From Candidatus Enterococcus huntleyi (GTDB taxonomy: Bacteria; Bacillota; Bacilli; Lactobacillales; Enterococcaceae), in the NCBI RefSeq assembly GCF_009933175.1, contig NZ_MAEJ01000027.1, positions 62,001 to 126,000 on the forward strand: 64,000 nucleotides of DNA, read 5' to 3'. Shown one piece after another: positions 10,526 to 19,880 of the stretch. Within the stretch, counting starts at the first letter, position 1. Every line of letters begins with the position of its first letter. The translations under genes were made by a program, and so were the position numbers. The notes beneath the pieces are model-generated. The model made no database searches. It was not told where the DNA came from and saw nothing but the letters and a program-made list of their open reading frames with translations.

Positions 10526-12058
10526 ATGGCAGATTATATTCTGGAGATGAAAAATATCGTCAAAGAATTTTCTGGGGTCCGTGCGTTGGATAACGTTAAT
10601 TTCAAAATTGAGCGCGGAACAATTCATGGATTATGTGGAGAAAATGGTGCGGGAAAATCAACACTGATGAACGTCTTGAGTGGCCTTTATGGCTATGGTA
10701 GTTATGAGGGAGATATCTTTTATGATGAGGAGAAATGTACCTTTAAAAATCTAAGAGATAGCGAAAAAAAAGGCATTGTGATTATCCATCAAGAATTGGC
10801 ACTGAGTCCTTATCTATCCATTAAAGAAAATATATTTTTAGGAAATGAGCAAGCAAAACACGGCATTATTGACTGGAATCTGACCGAGCAGAAAACGACT
10901 GAATTGTTAGATAAAGTCGGGCTTAAAGTTAATGCCAATCTATTGGCTTCTCAGATTGGTGTCGGTCAACAACAGCTTGTAGAAATCGCGAAGGCCTTTT
11001 CTAAATCCGTGGAGCTATTGATTTTAGACGAGCCAACTGCGGCGCTGAATGAAGAAGAGAGTGAGAATCTCTTACGTCTGATTAAAGAATTCAAAAATCA
11101 AGGCATTACATCAATCATTATTTCGCATAAATTAAATGAAATTGTGACGGTCGCTGATCGGATTACCATTTTAAGAGATGGTCGGACGATTGAAACCATT
11201 GAAAAAGAAGAAATCAGTGAAGATCGAATTATCAGAGGAATGGTTGGTCGTGATTTGGAGAACAGGTATCCAGAAAGACATCCCAACTTAGGTGAAACCT
11301 ATTTTGAAGTCAAAAATTGGACCGTTCACCATCCAATTGATGGGGAGAGAATTGTTAATAAGCAAGTGAACTTTTCCATCCGAAGTGGCGAAATCATTGG
11401 GATTGCCGGCCTGATGGGTGCGGGAAGAACCGAATTAGCAATGAGTATTTTTGGGCATTCGTATGGGAAAAATATTCAAGGCGAAGTATACAAAGAAGGT
11501 AAAAAGATTGATGTGAGAGATGTCCCAACAGCAATTAAAAATGGTCTCGCATATGTTTCAGAAGATCGAAAAGCTCTTGGCTTAAATTTACTCATGGATA
11601 TCCGAGAAAACACAACGCTTGCTAGCTTAAATAAGATCAGCCAAAGCGGGGTGATTGATAGCGAAAAAGAAGTACAAGTGTCTGAAATTTATAAAAGTAA
11701 AATGCGGACAAAAATGAATTCAATCTATCAAAATATCGGTAGTTTAAGTGGTGGAAATCAACAGAAGGTCGTCCTATCCAAATGGCTGATGACAGAGCCG
11801 GATATTTTATTTCTCGATGAGCCTACACGCGGAATTGATGTAGGAGCTAAATATGAGATTTATACTATCATCGAAGAAATGGCTGCAGCTGGAAAGTGCA
11901 TTTGTATTATTTCATCTGAGCTTCCAGAAATTATCGGGATGTGTGATCGCATCTATACCATGAATGAAGGGCGTTTAACTGGCGAAGTTCTTAAAAAAGA
12001 GGCAACGCAAGAAAAATTAATGACATTAATGACGATGGAAAAAGAGGGTGTTAGATAA
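10526..12058 (+). CDS. mmsA: Monosaccharide ABC transporter ATP-binding protein (two ATPase domains)
   Basis: About 510 residues with two fused ABC domains, as in all carbohydrate uptake family 2 ATPases (RbsA, XylG, MglA, GguA). Domain 1 has Walker [10 protein letters not shown] (about residue 36) and Walker [12 protein letters not shown]. Domain 2 has a weak P-loop region ([13 protein letters not shown]), signature LSGGNQQKV and Walker [13 protein letters not shown]. The ATG at 10526 has AAAGGAGTG at the right distance; an earlier in-frame TTG overlaps that site. It powers sugar uptake through MmsB. The mmsB start follows 1 nt after its stop. Confidence 0.93.
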   Translation: MADYILEMKNIVKEFSGVRALDNVNFKIERGTIHGLCGENGAGKSTLMNVLSGLYGYGSYEGDIFYDEEKCTFKNLRDSEKKGIVIIHQELALSPYLSIKENIFLGNEQAKHGIIDWNLTEQKTTELLDKVGLKVNANLLASQIGVGQQQLVEIAKAFSKSVELLILDEPTAALNEEESENLLRLIKEFKNQGITSIIISHKLNEIVTVADRITILRDGRTIETIEKEEISEDRIIRGMVGRDLENRYPERHPNLGETYFEVKNWTVHHPIDGERIVNKQVNFSIRSGEIIGIAGLMGAGRTELAMSIFGHSYGKNIQGEVYKEGKKIDVRDVPTAIKNGLAYVSEDRKALGLNLLMDIRENTTLASLNKISQSGVIDSEKEVQVSEIYKSKMRTKMNSIYQNIGSLSGGNQQKVVLSKWLMTEPDILFLDEPTRGIDVGAKYEIYTIIEEMAAAGKCICIISSELPEIIGMCDRIYTMNEGRLTGEVLKKEATQEKLMTLMTMEKEGVR

Positions 12059-12059
12059 A

Positions 12060-13262
12060 ATGGAACAAACAAAAAAAATAAAAGCGACGAGTAAATCGAA
12101 TCAAATCAAAGACAAATTTTTAGATCTATTTAGTAAATATAGTATGGTCATTATTCTGGTTTTCTTATTAGTTATTTTTCAATTATTGACCGACGGAATC
12201 TTTTGGCGACCACTTAATATTACAAATTTAGTGCTTCAGAATAGTCATATTTTGGTTTTAGCAGCCGGTATGTTATTGGTTGTTTTATTAGGACATGTTG
12301 ACTTATCTGTTGGTTCAGTAATGGCTTTTGTAGGCGCGATTGCAGGTGTCTTGATGGTGAATCTCGAGATGAGCACCTGGCTAGCTGTTCCACTGTGCTT
12401 AATCATCGGGGCAATAATCGGCGCTTGGCAAGGCTTCTGGGTTTCCTATGTGGGCATTCCGGCATTTATCGTGACACTAGCCGGGCTACTTATGTTTCGT
12501 GGATTAACTCAAGTTGTTTTAGGTGGGCAATCTTTAGCTCCGTTTCCGTCAATCTTCCAGAAAATATCTACAGGCTACTTACCAGATATTCTTCCTGGCG
12601 ATCATATCCATCTGTTATCAATGATTATCGGCGGGACTATTGCTCTCTTACTTATTCTTAGTCAATGGAAAGCGAGAGAAAAGAGAAGAAAAAATCTATT
12701 TGAAATAGAAAACTCGCGGACTTTTATAGCTAAAGCTATCTTCACAGCTTGTATTATTATCGGTGTCACTTACATCTTCTCATCTTATTCGGGCTATCCG
12801 ATCATCCTGATTTTACTGGGTGCGATTGTTTTTGTTTATTCATTCTTAACCAATCGAACAGTGGTTGGTCGACAAATTTATGCAACAGGTGGAAATAGAA
12901 AAGCAGCAGAATTGTCAGGGATTAAAACGAAACGAATTACTTTTTGGGTATTCGTTAATATGGGCATGATGGCTGCGTTGGCAGGGATAATCTTGGCTGC
13001 TCGTTTGAATGCAGCAACTCCTCAAGCAGGGACTTCCATGGAATTAGATGCAATGGCCGCCGTTTATTTCGGAGGAGCTTCCACTTCTGGTGGGATCGGT
13101 ACGATTATGGGCGCAATTGTTGGGGGGCTTGTAATGGGTGTTTTGAATAATGGGATGTCCATTTTAGGCGTAGGTGTGGATTGGCAACAAGCGATTAAAG
13201 GCTTGATACTTTTATTAGCCGTCGTTCTAGATATTTATAATAAAAAGAAAAAAATATCTTAA
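12060..13262 (+). CDS. mmsB: Monosaccharide ABC transporter permease
   Basis: About 400 residues with roughly ten membrane helices; BPD_transp_2 family, as for XylH/GguB. LVVLLGHVDLSVGSVMAF and the GGASTSGGIGTIMGAIVGGLVMG stretch near the C-terminus are typical. The family length is slightly longer than RbsC, as usual for the multiple-monosaccharide subfamily. The ATG at 12060 has GAGGGTG 9 nt upstream; the GTG four codons earlier is a poorer start. It forms the membrane channel for the ChvE-MmsA system and ends the operon before the terminator at about 13.4 kb. Confidence 0.93.
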   Translation: MEQTKKIKATSKSNQIKDKFLDLFSKYSMVIILVFLLVIFQLLTDGIFWRPLNITNLVLQNSHILVLAAGMLLVVLLGHVDLSVGSVMAFVGAIAGVLMVNLEMSTWLAVPLCLIIGAIIGAWQGFWVSYVGIPAFIVTLAGLLMFRGLTQVVLGGQSLAPFPSIFQKISTGYLPDILPGDHIHLLSMIIGGTIALLLILSQWKAREKRRKNLFEIENSRTFIAKAIFTACIIIGVTYIFSSYSGYPIILILLGAIVFVYSFLTNRTVVGRQIYATGGNRKAAELSGIKTKRITFWVFVNMGMMAALAGIILAARLNAATPQAGTSMELDAMAAVYFGGASTSGGIGTIMGAIVGGLVMGVLNNGMSILGVGVDWQQAIKGLILLLAVVLDIYNKKKKIS

Positions 13263-13386
13263 TTTGATGAGACGAAGGTAGCGAATAAAATGGTAGAGGA
13301 ATAATTGCTCGTTTATCTACTAAAAATAATTAAATGAAAGTCTGTTATCTAATGAACAAAGTTACCGTTTTCTTTCTGATGAATAG

Positions 13387-13414
13387 GCAGTTTGTAATAA
13401 ATAACTGCTTTTTT
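13387..13414 (+). terminator. Terminator downstream of mmsB
   Basis: GCAGTT (13387-13392) and AACTGC (13403-13408) form a hairpin followed by six Ts. The remaining sequence to fba (13415-13564) holds a ribosome site and a possible weak TAAAAT -10 at 13493, but no convincing -35. Confidence 0.75.
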
Positions 13415-13564
13415 GATTGATATTTAACATGAAAATAGGCATGGAAATTTTCAAATTCGATGATTTTAGTAGAAAAGTACCGAAATATTTGATAAAATGT
13501 AACTGTTGGTTAGGGGATGAACCCTTAACAAATTTGTTTAGACAAACATTAGGAGGAATTTTTT

Positions 13565-14431
13565 ATGCCATTAGTATCAGGAACAGAATTTCTTAAAGCA
13601 GCTCGCGAAGGCGGGTACGGTGTTGGCGGATTCAACACAAACAATTTGGAATGGACAAAAGCGATTCTTGAAGCTGCTGAAGCTAAAAAAGCACCAGTAT
13701 TGATTCAAACTTCTATGGGCGCTGCAAAATACATGGGCGGATACAAAGTATGTTACGATTTAGTAAAAGACTTAGTAGACTCAATGGGCATTACAGTACC
13801 AGTTGCACTTCACTTAGACCACGGTGAATATGAAGATGCATTAGAATGTATCGAAGTTGGTTATACTTCAGTTATGTTTGATGGTTCTCATTTACCATTT
13901 GAAGAAAACATCGAAAAAGCGAAAGATGTTGTTGCTAAAGCACATGCTAAAGGCGTTTCTGTAGAATGTGAAGTTGGTTCAATCGGCGGCGAAGAAGACG
14001 GAATCATCGGTTCTGGCGAATTAGCTGACATTGAAGAATGTAAACAAATGGTTGCTACTGGTATTGATTACCTAGCATGCGGAATTGGTAACATTCATGG
14101 TTCATATCCTGACAACTGGACTGGTTTAGCTTTCGATCATTTACAAGCTATCTCAGATGCTGTTGGCGATATTCCATTAGTATTACACGGAGGTTCTGGT
14201 ATTCCTTTAGAACAAGTTCAAAAAGCGATTTCTATGGGCGTATCTAAAATCAACGTAAATACTGAGTGTCAAGAAGTATTTGCTGCTGCAACTCGCAAAT
14301 ATATTGAAGAAGGAAAAGACCTTGAAGGTAAAGGCTTTGACCCTCGTAAATTATTAGCACCAGGAACTAAAGCAGTAGAAGAATTAGTTGAACAACGTAT
14401 CGAATGGTTTGGTACTACTAACAAAGCATAA
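13565..14431 (+). CDS. fba: Class II fructose-1,6-bisphosphate aldolase
   Basis: Glycolytic zinc aldolase, 288 residues, splitting fructose-1,6-bisphosphate into dihydroxyacetone phosphate and glyceraldehyde-3-phosphate. Metal-binding HLDHG (about 80-84) and the phosphate/DHAP-binding regions GGSGIP and KINVNTE are intact. AGGAGG precedes the ATG. Codon use is strongly biased toward preferred codons (GAA, GGT, AAA, CCA), consistent with very high expression. It is a single-gene unit between terminators; murA follows after two small membrane-protein genes in the opposite orientation. Confidence 0.97.
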   Translation: MPLVSGTEFLKAAREGGYGVGGFNTNNLEWTKAILEAAEAKKAPVLIQTSMGAAKYMGGYKVCYDLVKDLVDSMGITVPVALHLDHGEYEDALECIEVGYTSVMFDGSHLPFEENIEKAKDVVAKAHAKGVSVECEVGSIGGEEDGIIGSGELADIEECKQMVATGIDYLACGIGNIHGSYPDNWTGLAFDHLQAISDAVGDIPLVLHGGSGIPLEQVQKAISMGVSKINVNTECQEVFAAATRKYIEEGKDLEGKGFDPRKLLAPGTKAVEELVEQRIEWFGTTNKA

Positions 14432-14460
14432 TTAATTCCGAATAATAGATTATACATGAA

Positions 14461-14485
14461 GACAGTCGTAATGGCTGTCTTTTTT
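14461..14485 (+). terminator. fba terminator
   Basis: GACAGTC, a 5-nt loop, GGCTGTC and a run of Ts: a compact intrinsic terminator just after fba. Confidence 0.85.
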
Positions 14486-14523
14486 GAACTAAAAATACAG
14501 TCAGCTCAATGTGACTAAAAAAT

Positions 14524-14572
14524 AAAAACTCTGCCAAAGGATAAGCTTACTTATCTTTGGCAGAGTTTTTTA
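14524..14572. terminator. Bidirectional terminator
   Basis: A 17-bp-class stem (AACTCTGCCAAAG...CTTTGGCAGAGTT) with A-rich and T-rich flanks. It mainly serves the convergent membrane-protein gene that ends at 14582. Confidence 0.8.
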
Positions 14573-14581
14573 TAGAATAGA

Positions 14582-14992
14582 TTATGTATTTGTTTCAATC
14601 AGTACAAGTCCATATTTTTTGAAAAGTAGAAAGAAAATATAGACGATGATTACTGCGGCAATCCCAAAGTAGGCGTCAACTATATCAGGAGTATTTAGGA
14701 AAGTCATAACGGTCTCGCATAAAAGATTGCCAATAATTAAACCCACAGCAAGTAAATTGATACATATAAATTTAGCATCAGTCAATAGATAGGTATAGCC
14801 AATACCAATAAAGGTCAGCAACGTGAGCGAAAAGTTCGAGATATGTGCGGTAATGTAGGCGTTGAGTATGACAAAATCGGTGTCTAGACTCTGATGTCTT
14901 CCGATAGTCAGTAGCATTCCTAGAAATAATAATGATAAATGAATAATGAGAAATAATTTTTTTGGATTAAATTTGTATGTGACTTTGAACAA
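14582..14992 (-). CDS. Small four-helix membrane protein of unknown function
   Basis: A 136-residue protein, nearly all hydrophobic, with about four predicted helices (residues 12-29, 48-68, 73-93, 104-125) and a basic N-terminus. No family was recognised. The start is a TTG with AAAGGAG about 10 nt upstream. It is transcribed against fba and separated from the next minus-strand gene by 127 bp. A conserved core gene neighbourhood suggests a real gene, but no role can be assigned. Confidence 0.6.
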   Translation of the reverse strand: MFKVTYKFNPKKLFLIIHLSLLFLGMLLTIGRHQSLDTDFVILNAYITAHISNFSLTLLTFIGIGYTYLLTDAKFICINLLAVGLIIGNLLCETVMTFLNTPDIVDAYFGIAAVIIVYIFFLLFKKYGLVLIETNT

Positions 14993-15119
14993 GTGTTAGT
15001 CTCTCCTTTTGATTGTAGTAAGGTAAAGATAAATAAATTTAACGTATCTAGCTGATTAAAAAAATGAAAATTATGTTATGTAGGACTCCCGAATATAAAT
15101 GTATAACGGTAGGTTTCTC

Positions 15120-15584
15120 TTAACTAAGAATCAGCTCCGTATCAAGAAATTGGCCGAATGCGCGGATGGCTTTTTTCTCAAAACGACGATTTAAAGGCAG
15201 CGGCAGTTGGACCGTTTTCCTTTGATTGTTTTGTCGGATCACAAGCACCGGATAATGATGACGCGTGAGCGGGAACTGACCTGCCACAGCTGTCACATTT
15301 AATGTTTCAAAGCTGATATTTAGTACCTCATTTTTACGTATTACTAAGTTGGTTCTACCAGTTAAGACAATTGCATTTTCATAAATAGCGACGGATTCTT
15401 TGCCTTTGGTGAATAGATAATAGAGGAGATAGATGCCAAATGCTCCGAACATTAGCTTACCAGAAAGTGTCGGCAGCCCCAGTGAAAATAAGAGGCATAA
15501 AAATAATAGAGCGAATAAAACAATGCGAACCGCAAGATTGATGGTTTTTCTTTTAAAAAGTAACACGCCATAATCGTCGCCCAT
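15120..15584 (-). CDS. Small membrane protein with a C-terminal cytosolic domain (possible EbsA-type)
   Basis: A 154-residue protein with two adjacent helices (about 18-37 and 42-60) and a soluble, beta-rich C-terminal part with a basic patch near the end (NRRFEKKAIRAFG). The layout resembles small bacterial PH-like membrane proteins and enterococcal EbsA-type annotations, but this is a resemblance of layout rather than a recognised motif. AAGGAGG lies about 9 nt before the ATG. It is a monocistronic gene upstream of murA in the opposite orientation. Confidence 0.55.
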   Translation of the reverse strand: MGDDYGVLLFKRKTINLAVRIVLFALLFLCLLFSLGLPTLSGKLMFGAFGIYLLYYLFTKGKESVAIYENAIVLTGRTNLVIRKNEVLNISFETLNVTAVAGQFPLTRHHYPVLVIRQNNQRKTVQLPLPLNRRFEKKAIRAFGQFLDTELILS

Positions 15585-15707
15585 AGGGAGGAGCCTCCTT
15601 TTTGTAATCTATTTTATTTTTGCAAAGTCCAAGTTAATTGTCAATACCGATTGTTATTTTAAACATTTAGCACAAACTGCATCATGTGACGGGCGGTTTA
15701 TTCATTT

Positions 15708-15878
15708 TCACTCATCAATAGGACTTTTTCTGGGCAGTAGATATCTGCAGTCAAAGGATCGCGGCTGATTATCTTCCGACATAAAGATCCCACCGAGTTT
15801 CCCTGTCTGCCAGTAGTCGATTAATTTAATTGCTTTAGTCAGAATTTGCGGAGTTTTGTCGCCAGCATTGTTCATCAT
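15708..15878 (-). pseudogene. Possible short ORF or gene remnant in the murA upstream region
   Basis: A 56-codon frame on the minus strand starting MMNNAGDKTPQILTKAIKL. The frame stays open a few codons upstream (ASLGGP), which suggests the tail of a longer, lost gene rather than a small gene. No clear ribosome site and no family recognised. The rest of 15585-16067 holds the murA promoter region, for which no confident -35/-10 pair was found. Confidence 0.25.
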
Positions 15879-16067
15879 AGGGCCACCTAAACTCGCTTGC
15901 TATTCTTTACGTCAGTAAGTCAGCGAGTCATGAGTCTCGCCGTAGTTATTTTTCTATGAGGAAGCTTGATATAGCCTTTTTTCTTGCCTTGCAATATGGT
16001 AAAATGAGTATTAGTGCAATTGGGCACTTTTTTAGTTCTTAAACCAAAAAGTATAGGTGAATATAAA

Positions 16068-17339
16068 ATGAAAAAAATTAAAATAAATGGTAATCGTCCT
16101 TTAAAAGGCGAAGTGACAATAAGTGGTGCAAAAAATAGTGCAGTAGCTCTGATTCCAGCAGCAATTTTAGCGGATTCACCTGTTATATTAGAAGGGGTTC
16201 CCGATATTCAAGATGTTCATTCCCTGATTGAAATTTTAGAAATCATGGGTGCCAAAATTAAATTTGAAGATAATCAATTAGAGATTGATCCAAGAGAAGT
16301 CGTATCTGTGCCTATGCCAAGTGGCAAAATTAATAGTTTACGAGCTTCTTATTATTTTATGGGCTCATTATTAGGTAAATTTGGCGAAGCAGTTGTCGGC
16401 CTCCCAGGTGGGTGTTATCTAGGGCCACGGCCGATTGATTTACATATCAAGGGTTTTGAAGCGTTAGGCGCGACAGTCAACAACGAGCATGGTGCGATGT
16501 ATCTGCGGACTGAAAATGGTCCACTAAAAGCGACGCGTATCTTTATGGATATGGTCTCGATTGGCGCGACGATTAACGTGATGCTGGCTGCGGTCAAAGC
16601 GGAAGGCAAAACAATTATCGAAAATGCCGCACGTGAACCAGAAATTATTGATGTAGCCACTCTTTTAAATAACATGGGTGCTAAAATTCGTGGCGCTGGG
16701 ACGGATATTATTCGGATTGAAGGCGTGACCGAATTACACGGTTGCCGTCATTCAATTATTCCCGACCGGATTGAAGCAGGGACTTATTTGGCCTTGGCTG
16801 CTGCTGCGGGTGAAGGAATTATCGTCAGAAATGTTATTTTTGAGCATCTAGAAAGTTTTATTGCAAAATTACAAGAGATTGGTGTCAAGATGAATATCAG
16901 CGAAGATGCGATTGAAGTTTTACCTTCGCACGATTTGAAAGCTGTTCATGTGATGACGTATCCTTATCCAGGATTTGCGACTGATCTACAACAACCACTG
17001 ACTCCACTACTTCTCAAAGCCAAAGGAACGGCTGAAATAACTGATACTATCTACTCAAAACGGGTCAATCATATTCCAGAATTAGCGCGAATGGGCGCCA
17101 ATGCAACGGTTGAAGGGAATTTAATTATTCTAAACGGTCCGAATAAATTACATGGTGCCGAGGTTGTAGCTTCCGATTTACGAGCAGGGGCTTGTTTAGT
17201 TATTGCCGGATTAATGGCAGAAGGCGAGACAACTATCTACAATGTTGAATACATTCTGCGCGGCTATGACCATATTATCGAAAAATTAACGGCTCTTGGA
17301 GCAGATATTGAAATGATTGAAGAGGAGGCTGAAAAATGA
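16068..17339 (+). CDS. murA: UDP-N-acetylglucosamine 1-carboxyvinyltransferase (MurZ/MurAB type)
   Basis: Cytosolic enzyme of the first committed step of peptidoglycan synthesis, adding enolpyruvate from PEP to UDP-GlcNAc; target of fosfomycin. About 423 residues. [13 protein letters not shown] near the N-terminus and the loop [14 protein letters not shown] with the catalytic Cys (about residue 116) are intact, so fosfomycin sensitivity at this residue is expected. The ATG at 16068 has AGGTGA upstream; an in-frame ATG 18 codons earlier lacks a ribosome site. Position next to fba and rho identifies it as the second Firmicutes paralogue (murZ/murAB). It overlaps rho by 4 bp (ATGA), so the two are translationally coupled. 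Confidence 0.95.
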   Translation: MKKIKINGNRPLKGEVTISGAKNSAVALIPAAILADSPVILEGVPDIQDVHSLIEILEIMGAKIKFEDNQLEIDPREVVSVPMPSGKINSLRASYYFMGSLLGKFGEAVVGLPGGCYLGPRPIDLHIKGFEALGATVNNEHGAMYLRTENGPLKATRIFMDMVSIGATINVMLAAVKAEGKTIIENAAREPEIIDVATLLNNMGAKIRGAGTDIIRIEGVTELHGCRHSIIPDRIEAGTYLALAAAAGEGIIVRNVIFEHLESFIAKLQEIGVKMNISEDAIEVLPSHDLKAVHVMTYPYPGFATDLQQPLTPLLLKAKGTAEITDTIYSKRVNHIPELARMGANATVEGNLIILNGPNKLHGAEVVASDLRAGACLVIAGLMAEGETTIYNVEYILRGYDHIIEKLTALGADIEMIEEEAEK

Positions 17340-18631
17340 GTGATTATTTAACGATGGCGGAATTAGAAAACAAAACGTTAAAAGAAATTTATACGTACGC
17401 CAAAGATTTCAAAATTCCTTATTATAGTCAAATGAATAAAAAAGAATTGTCTCTTTCAGTCATCCGAGCGCAAGCTGAAAAGCAAGGTTTCTTCTACATG
17501 GAAGGGATCTTAGATATTGTCGGACAAGAAGGCTACGGATTTTTACGTCCGATTAACTATGGGCCAAGTGTAGAAGATATTTATATTTCTTCTTCTCAAA
17601 TTCGCCGATTTAGTTTGCGAAATGGCGATAAAGTTGCCGGAAAAGCTCGTCCACCGAAAGAATCTGAACGTTATTATGGCTTGATGCATGTAGAAAGCGT
17701 CAATGGAAAAGATCCCGAGGAAGCCAAAGAACGTCCGCATTTTCCAGCTTTAACCCCTCTATATCCAGATAAACAGATCAATCTTGAAACGACACCAGGC
17801 CGTTTGTCTACGCGAATGATTGATATCTTCGCACCTGTTGGATTCGGTCAGCGTGGTTTAATCGTTGCGCCACCAAAAGCCGGGAAAACCAGCGTCTTAA
17901 AAGAAATTGCCAATGGCATCACTGACAACCATCCTGATGTTGAACTGATTTTACTTTTAATTGATGAGCGTCCGGAAGAAGTGACTGATCTAGAAAGAAG
18001 CGTGAAGGGCGATGTGGTTTCTTCAACCTTTGATCAACAACCACAAAACCATACGCGAGTTGCCGAATTAGTCTTAGAACGGGCGATGCGCTTAGTCGAG
18101 GACAAACGCGATGTCGTTATTTTAATGGACAGTATTACTCGTTTAGCACGGGCCTATAACTTAGTCGTTCCGCCAAGCGGTCGAACATTAAGTGGTGGGA
18201 TTGATCCAGCTGCTTTATACAAACCGAAGAAATTCTTTGGCGCGGCCAGAAATATTGAAGAAGGCGGTAGTTTAACTATTTTAGCCACAGCCTTAGTCGA
18301 TACTGGTAGCCGAATGGATGATATTATCTATGAAGAATTCAAGGGAACCGGGAATATGGAATTACACTTGTCCCGCGATTTAGCAGAACGCCGTATCTTC
18401 CCAGCTATCGATATCAAGAAATCTGGTACGCGAAAAGAAGAGTTATTAATTGCGCCAGAAAGACTGGAAGATCTATGGAAACTAAGAAACAATATGACCG
18501 GCGATTCACTAGTGTATACTGAACAGTTGATCCAATTCTTAAAGAAAACGAAAAACAATGATGAATTTTTCGAAGCCTTCCAAGATGTTTCATTTGGCAA
18601 TCGGGCACCACGAAAAAATCCAAAAAGATAA
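17336..18631 (+). CDS. rho: Transcription termination factor Rho
   Basis: Hexameric RNA helicase, 431 residues. The N-terminal Rho_N region (1-45) is followed by the RNA-binding cold-shock-like domain (about 50-125), then the ATPase domain with P-loop APPKAGKTS (about 178-186), Walker [17 protein letters not shown] and the Q/R loops (GRTLSGGID). AGGAGG inside the end of murA serves as its ribosome site. It lies between murA and rpmE2, the standard Firmicutes arrangement. Confidence 0.97.
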   Translation: MSDYLTMAELENKTLKEIYTYAKDFKIPYYSQMNKKELSLSVIRAQAEKQGFFYMEGILDIVGQEGYGFLRPINYGPSVEDIYISSSQIRRFSLRNGDKVAGKARPPKESERYYGLMHVESVNGKDPEEAKERPHFPALTPLYPDKQINLETTPGRLSTRMIDIFAPVGFGQRGLIVAPPKAGKTSVLKEIANGITDNHPDVELILLLIDERPEEVTDLERSVKGDVVSSTFDQQPQNHTRVAELVLERAMRLVEDKRDVVILMDSITRLARAYNLVVPPSGRTLSGGIDPAALYKPKKFFGAARNIEEGGSLTILATALVDTGSRMDDIIYEEFKGTGNMELHLSRDLAERRIFPAIDIKKSGTRKEELLIAPERLEDLWKLRNNMTGDSLVYTEQLIQFLKKTKNNDEFFEAFQDVSFGNRAPRKNPKR

Positions 18632-18729
18632 TTGCATATTGAACCAAATCATGGTACGATATTACTGTTGTAAATTGACAAATCAACTCTGACTCAGCAA
18701 ATGAATCAGGGCAAAGGAGCGAACTAAAG

Positions 18730-18993
18730 ATGAAACAAAATATCCACCCAGAATATCATCCAGTCGTATTTATGGACTCAACAACTGGTTTCAAATTCTT
18801 GTCAGGTTCTACAAAATCTTCACAAGAAACAGTTGAATGGGAAGACGGAAATACTTACCCAGTAATCCGTGTCGAAGTAACTTCTGACTCACATCCATTC
18901 TATACTGGACGTCAAAAATTCACACAAGCAGATGGACGTGTGGACCGTTTCAACAAAAAGTACGGTATCAAAGACACAAACGCTGCAGAATAA
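18730..18993 (+). CDS. rpmE2: Ribosomal protein bL31 type B (zinc-free form)
   Basis: Large-subunit ribosomal protein, 87 residues. It has no cysteine at all, so it is the C-minus form used when zinc is short. AAAGGAG precedes the ATG. The last eleven codons and the terminator are duplicated downstream (24921-25012, and decayed copies at 26.86 and 37.0 kb), showing that this 3' end is an insertion target. The gene itself stays intact because the duplicated piece restores codons and terminator. Confidence 0.96.
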   Translation: MKQNIHPEYHPVVFMDSTTGFKFLSGSTKSSQETVEWEDGNTYPVIRVEVTSDSHPFYTGRQKFTQADGRVDRFNKKYGIKDTNAAE

Positions 18994-19052
18994 TCAAAAC
19001 ATTGGTAAGACAAAGTTTAACAGACCATTCCTTCGGGGACGGTCTGTTTTTT
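18961..19052 (+). repeat. Copy A of the rpmE2 3'-end repeat (resident attachment-like site)
   Basis: Ninety-two bp covering the last codons of rpmE2, its stop and its terminator. It matches 24921-25012 with a single mismatch (19028 T versus C). Core 18986-19019: CAGAATAATCAAAA, then CATT, then GGTAAGACAAAGTTTA. It marks the left edge of the ars island. Confidence 0.92.
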
Positions 19053-19054
19053 TT
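19019..19054 (+). terminator. rpmE2 terminator
   Basis: AACAGACC (19019-19026) and GGTCTG(TT) (19041-19048) form a stem with a CTTCGGGG-containing loop, followed by a T run. Confidence 0.9.
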
Positions 19055-19106
19055 CGGTTTGGGCACGTGTTTGACCTTCACGAATTATATGAAAAGACAG
19101 AAACAT

Positions 19107-19157
19107 TTGACAAAACATAGATGATTATCTATATTATACACATAGATAATCATCGAT
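19107..19157 (+). promoter_or_regulatory. ars promoter and ArsR operator
   Basis: TTGACA (19107-19112) and TATATT (19130-19135) are 17 nt apart. ATAGATGATTATCTAT (19117-19132) is matched at 15 of 16 positions by the inverted sequence at 19142-19157, so the operator covers the -10 region and the start point. This fits an ArsR repressor that leaves DNA on binding arsenite. Confidence 0.85.
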
Positions 19158-19173
19158 ATGAAGGAGAAAAGCT

Positions 19174-19524
19174 ATGAACTATGAAAAAACATCATTATTA
19201 TTAAAGGCTATGGCTGATCCAAAACGGATGAAGATTGTGGATCTTCTTTCTTGTGGCAGTCTTTGTGCATGTGATCTACTGGATCATTTTGACTTTACTC
19301 AGCCAACACTATCTCATCATATGAAGGTGCTAGAACAAGCTGGAATTATTTCAGTCAGTAAACAGGGGAAATGGCATCATTATGCGTTACAAGAAGAGTT
19401 TGTCAGAGAATTTTTGAGTTCGATGATGCAACTGCTGTCTAGTGACGAGCAAACGTGCATCTGTCAGAATAAAGAATGTGTAGAAAAAGGAGAAGAAGTA
19501 CATGAAAAAATTAGAACTATTTGA
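19174..19524 (+). CDS. arsR: ArsR-family arsenic-responsive repressor
   Basis: A 116-residue winged-helix repressor. The alpha-3 metalloid site SLCACDL has the Cys-x-Cys pair of classical ArsR proteins, followed by the recognition helix TQPTLSHHMKVLEQ. A second Cys group lies near the C-terminus (CICQNKEC), which may add a binding site or be a linker. GAAGGAG precedes the ATG. It is the first gene of the operon and overlaps arsD by 23 bp. The perfect-type inverted repeat at its promoter is the likely operator. Confidence 0.93.
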   Translation: MNYEKTSLLLKAMADPKRMKIVDLLSCGSLCACDLLDHFDFTQPTLSHHMKVLEQAGIISVSKQGKWHHYALQEEFVREFLSSMMQLLSSDEQTCICQNKECVEKGEEVHEKIRTI

Positions 19525-19867
19525 ACCAGCAATGTGTTGCTCAACCGGCGTTTGTGGTCCCTCAGTGGATGAAACATTGCTCATGATTACCTCAGTTTTT
19601 GAAGCGCTAGAGGGAGTCTCTCAAATTGAAGCGACTCGTCACAATTTGACGAGTGACCCAGATGCGTTTGTCAATAATGAGACTGTCTTAAAGATGATGC
19701 AAGAAAAAGGCAATGAAATCTTGCCGGTTACAGTGATAGATGGCGCCATCGTTAAAACGGGTGCGTATCCAACAATGGATGAACTTTCTAACTACACTGG
19801 GTTGGTATTTGTTAACCAAAATTCTGAACAGACAGGCGGTTGTTGTGGCGGATCTGGCTGCTGCTAA
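19502..19867 (+). CDS. arsD: ArsD arsenic metallochaperone
   Basis: A 121-residue protein that carries As(III) to ArsA and also represses weakly. The essential Cys12-Cys13-Cys18 site (AMCCSTGVCGPSVD) is present, as are the two C-terminal vicinal Cys pairs (GGCCGGSGCC). GGAGAAG inside arsR is the ribosome site. The arsA start follows 13 nt after the stop. A second arsD without the C-terminal Cys pairs lies downstream of arsA. Confidence 0.94.
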   Translation: MKKLELFEPAMCCSTGVCGPSVDETLLMITSVFEALEGVSQIEATRHNLTSDPDAFVNNETVLKMMQEKGNEILPVTVIDGAIVKTGAYPTMDELSNYTGLVFVNQNSEQTGGCCGGSGCC

Positions 19868-19880
19868 GGGGGATGTAAAT

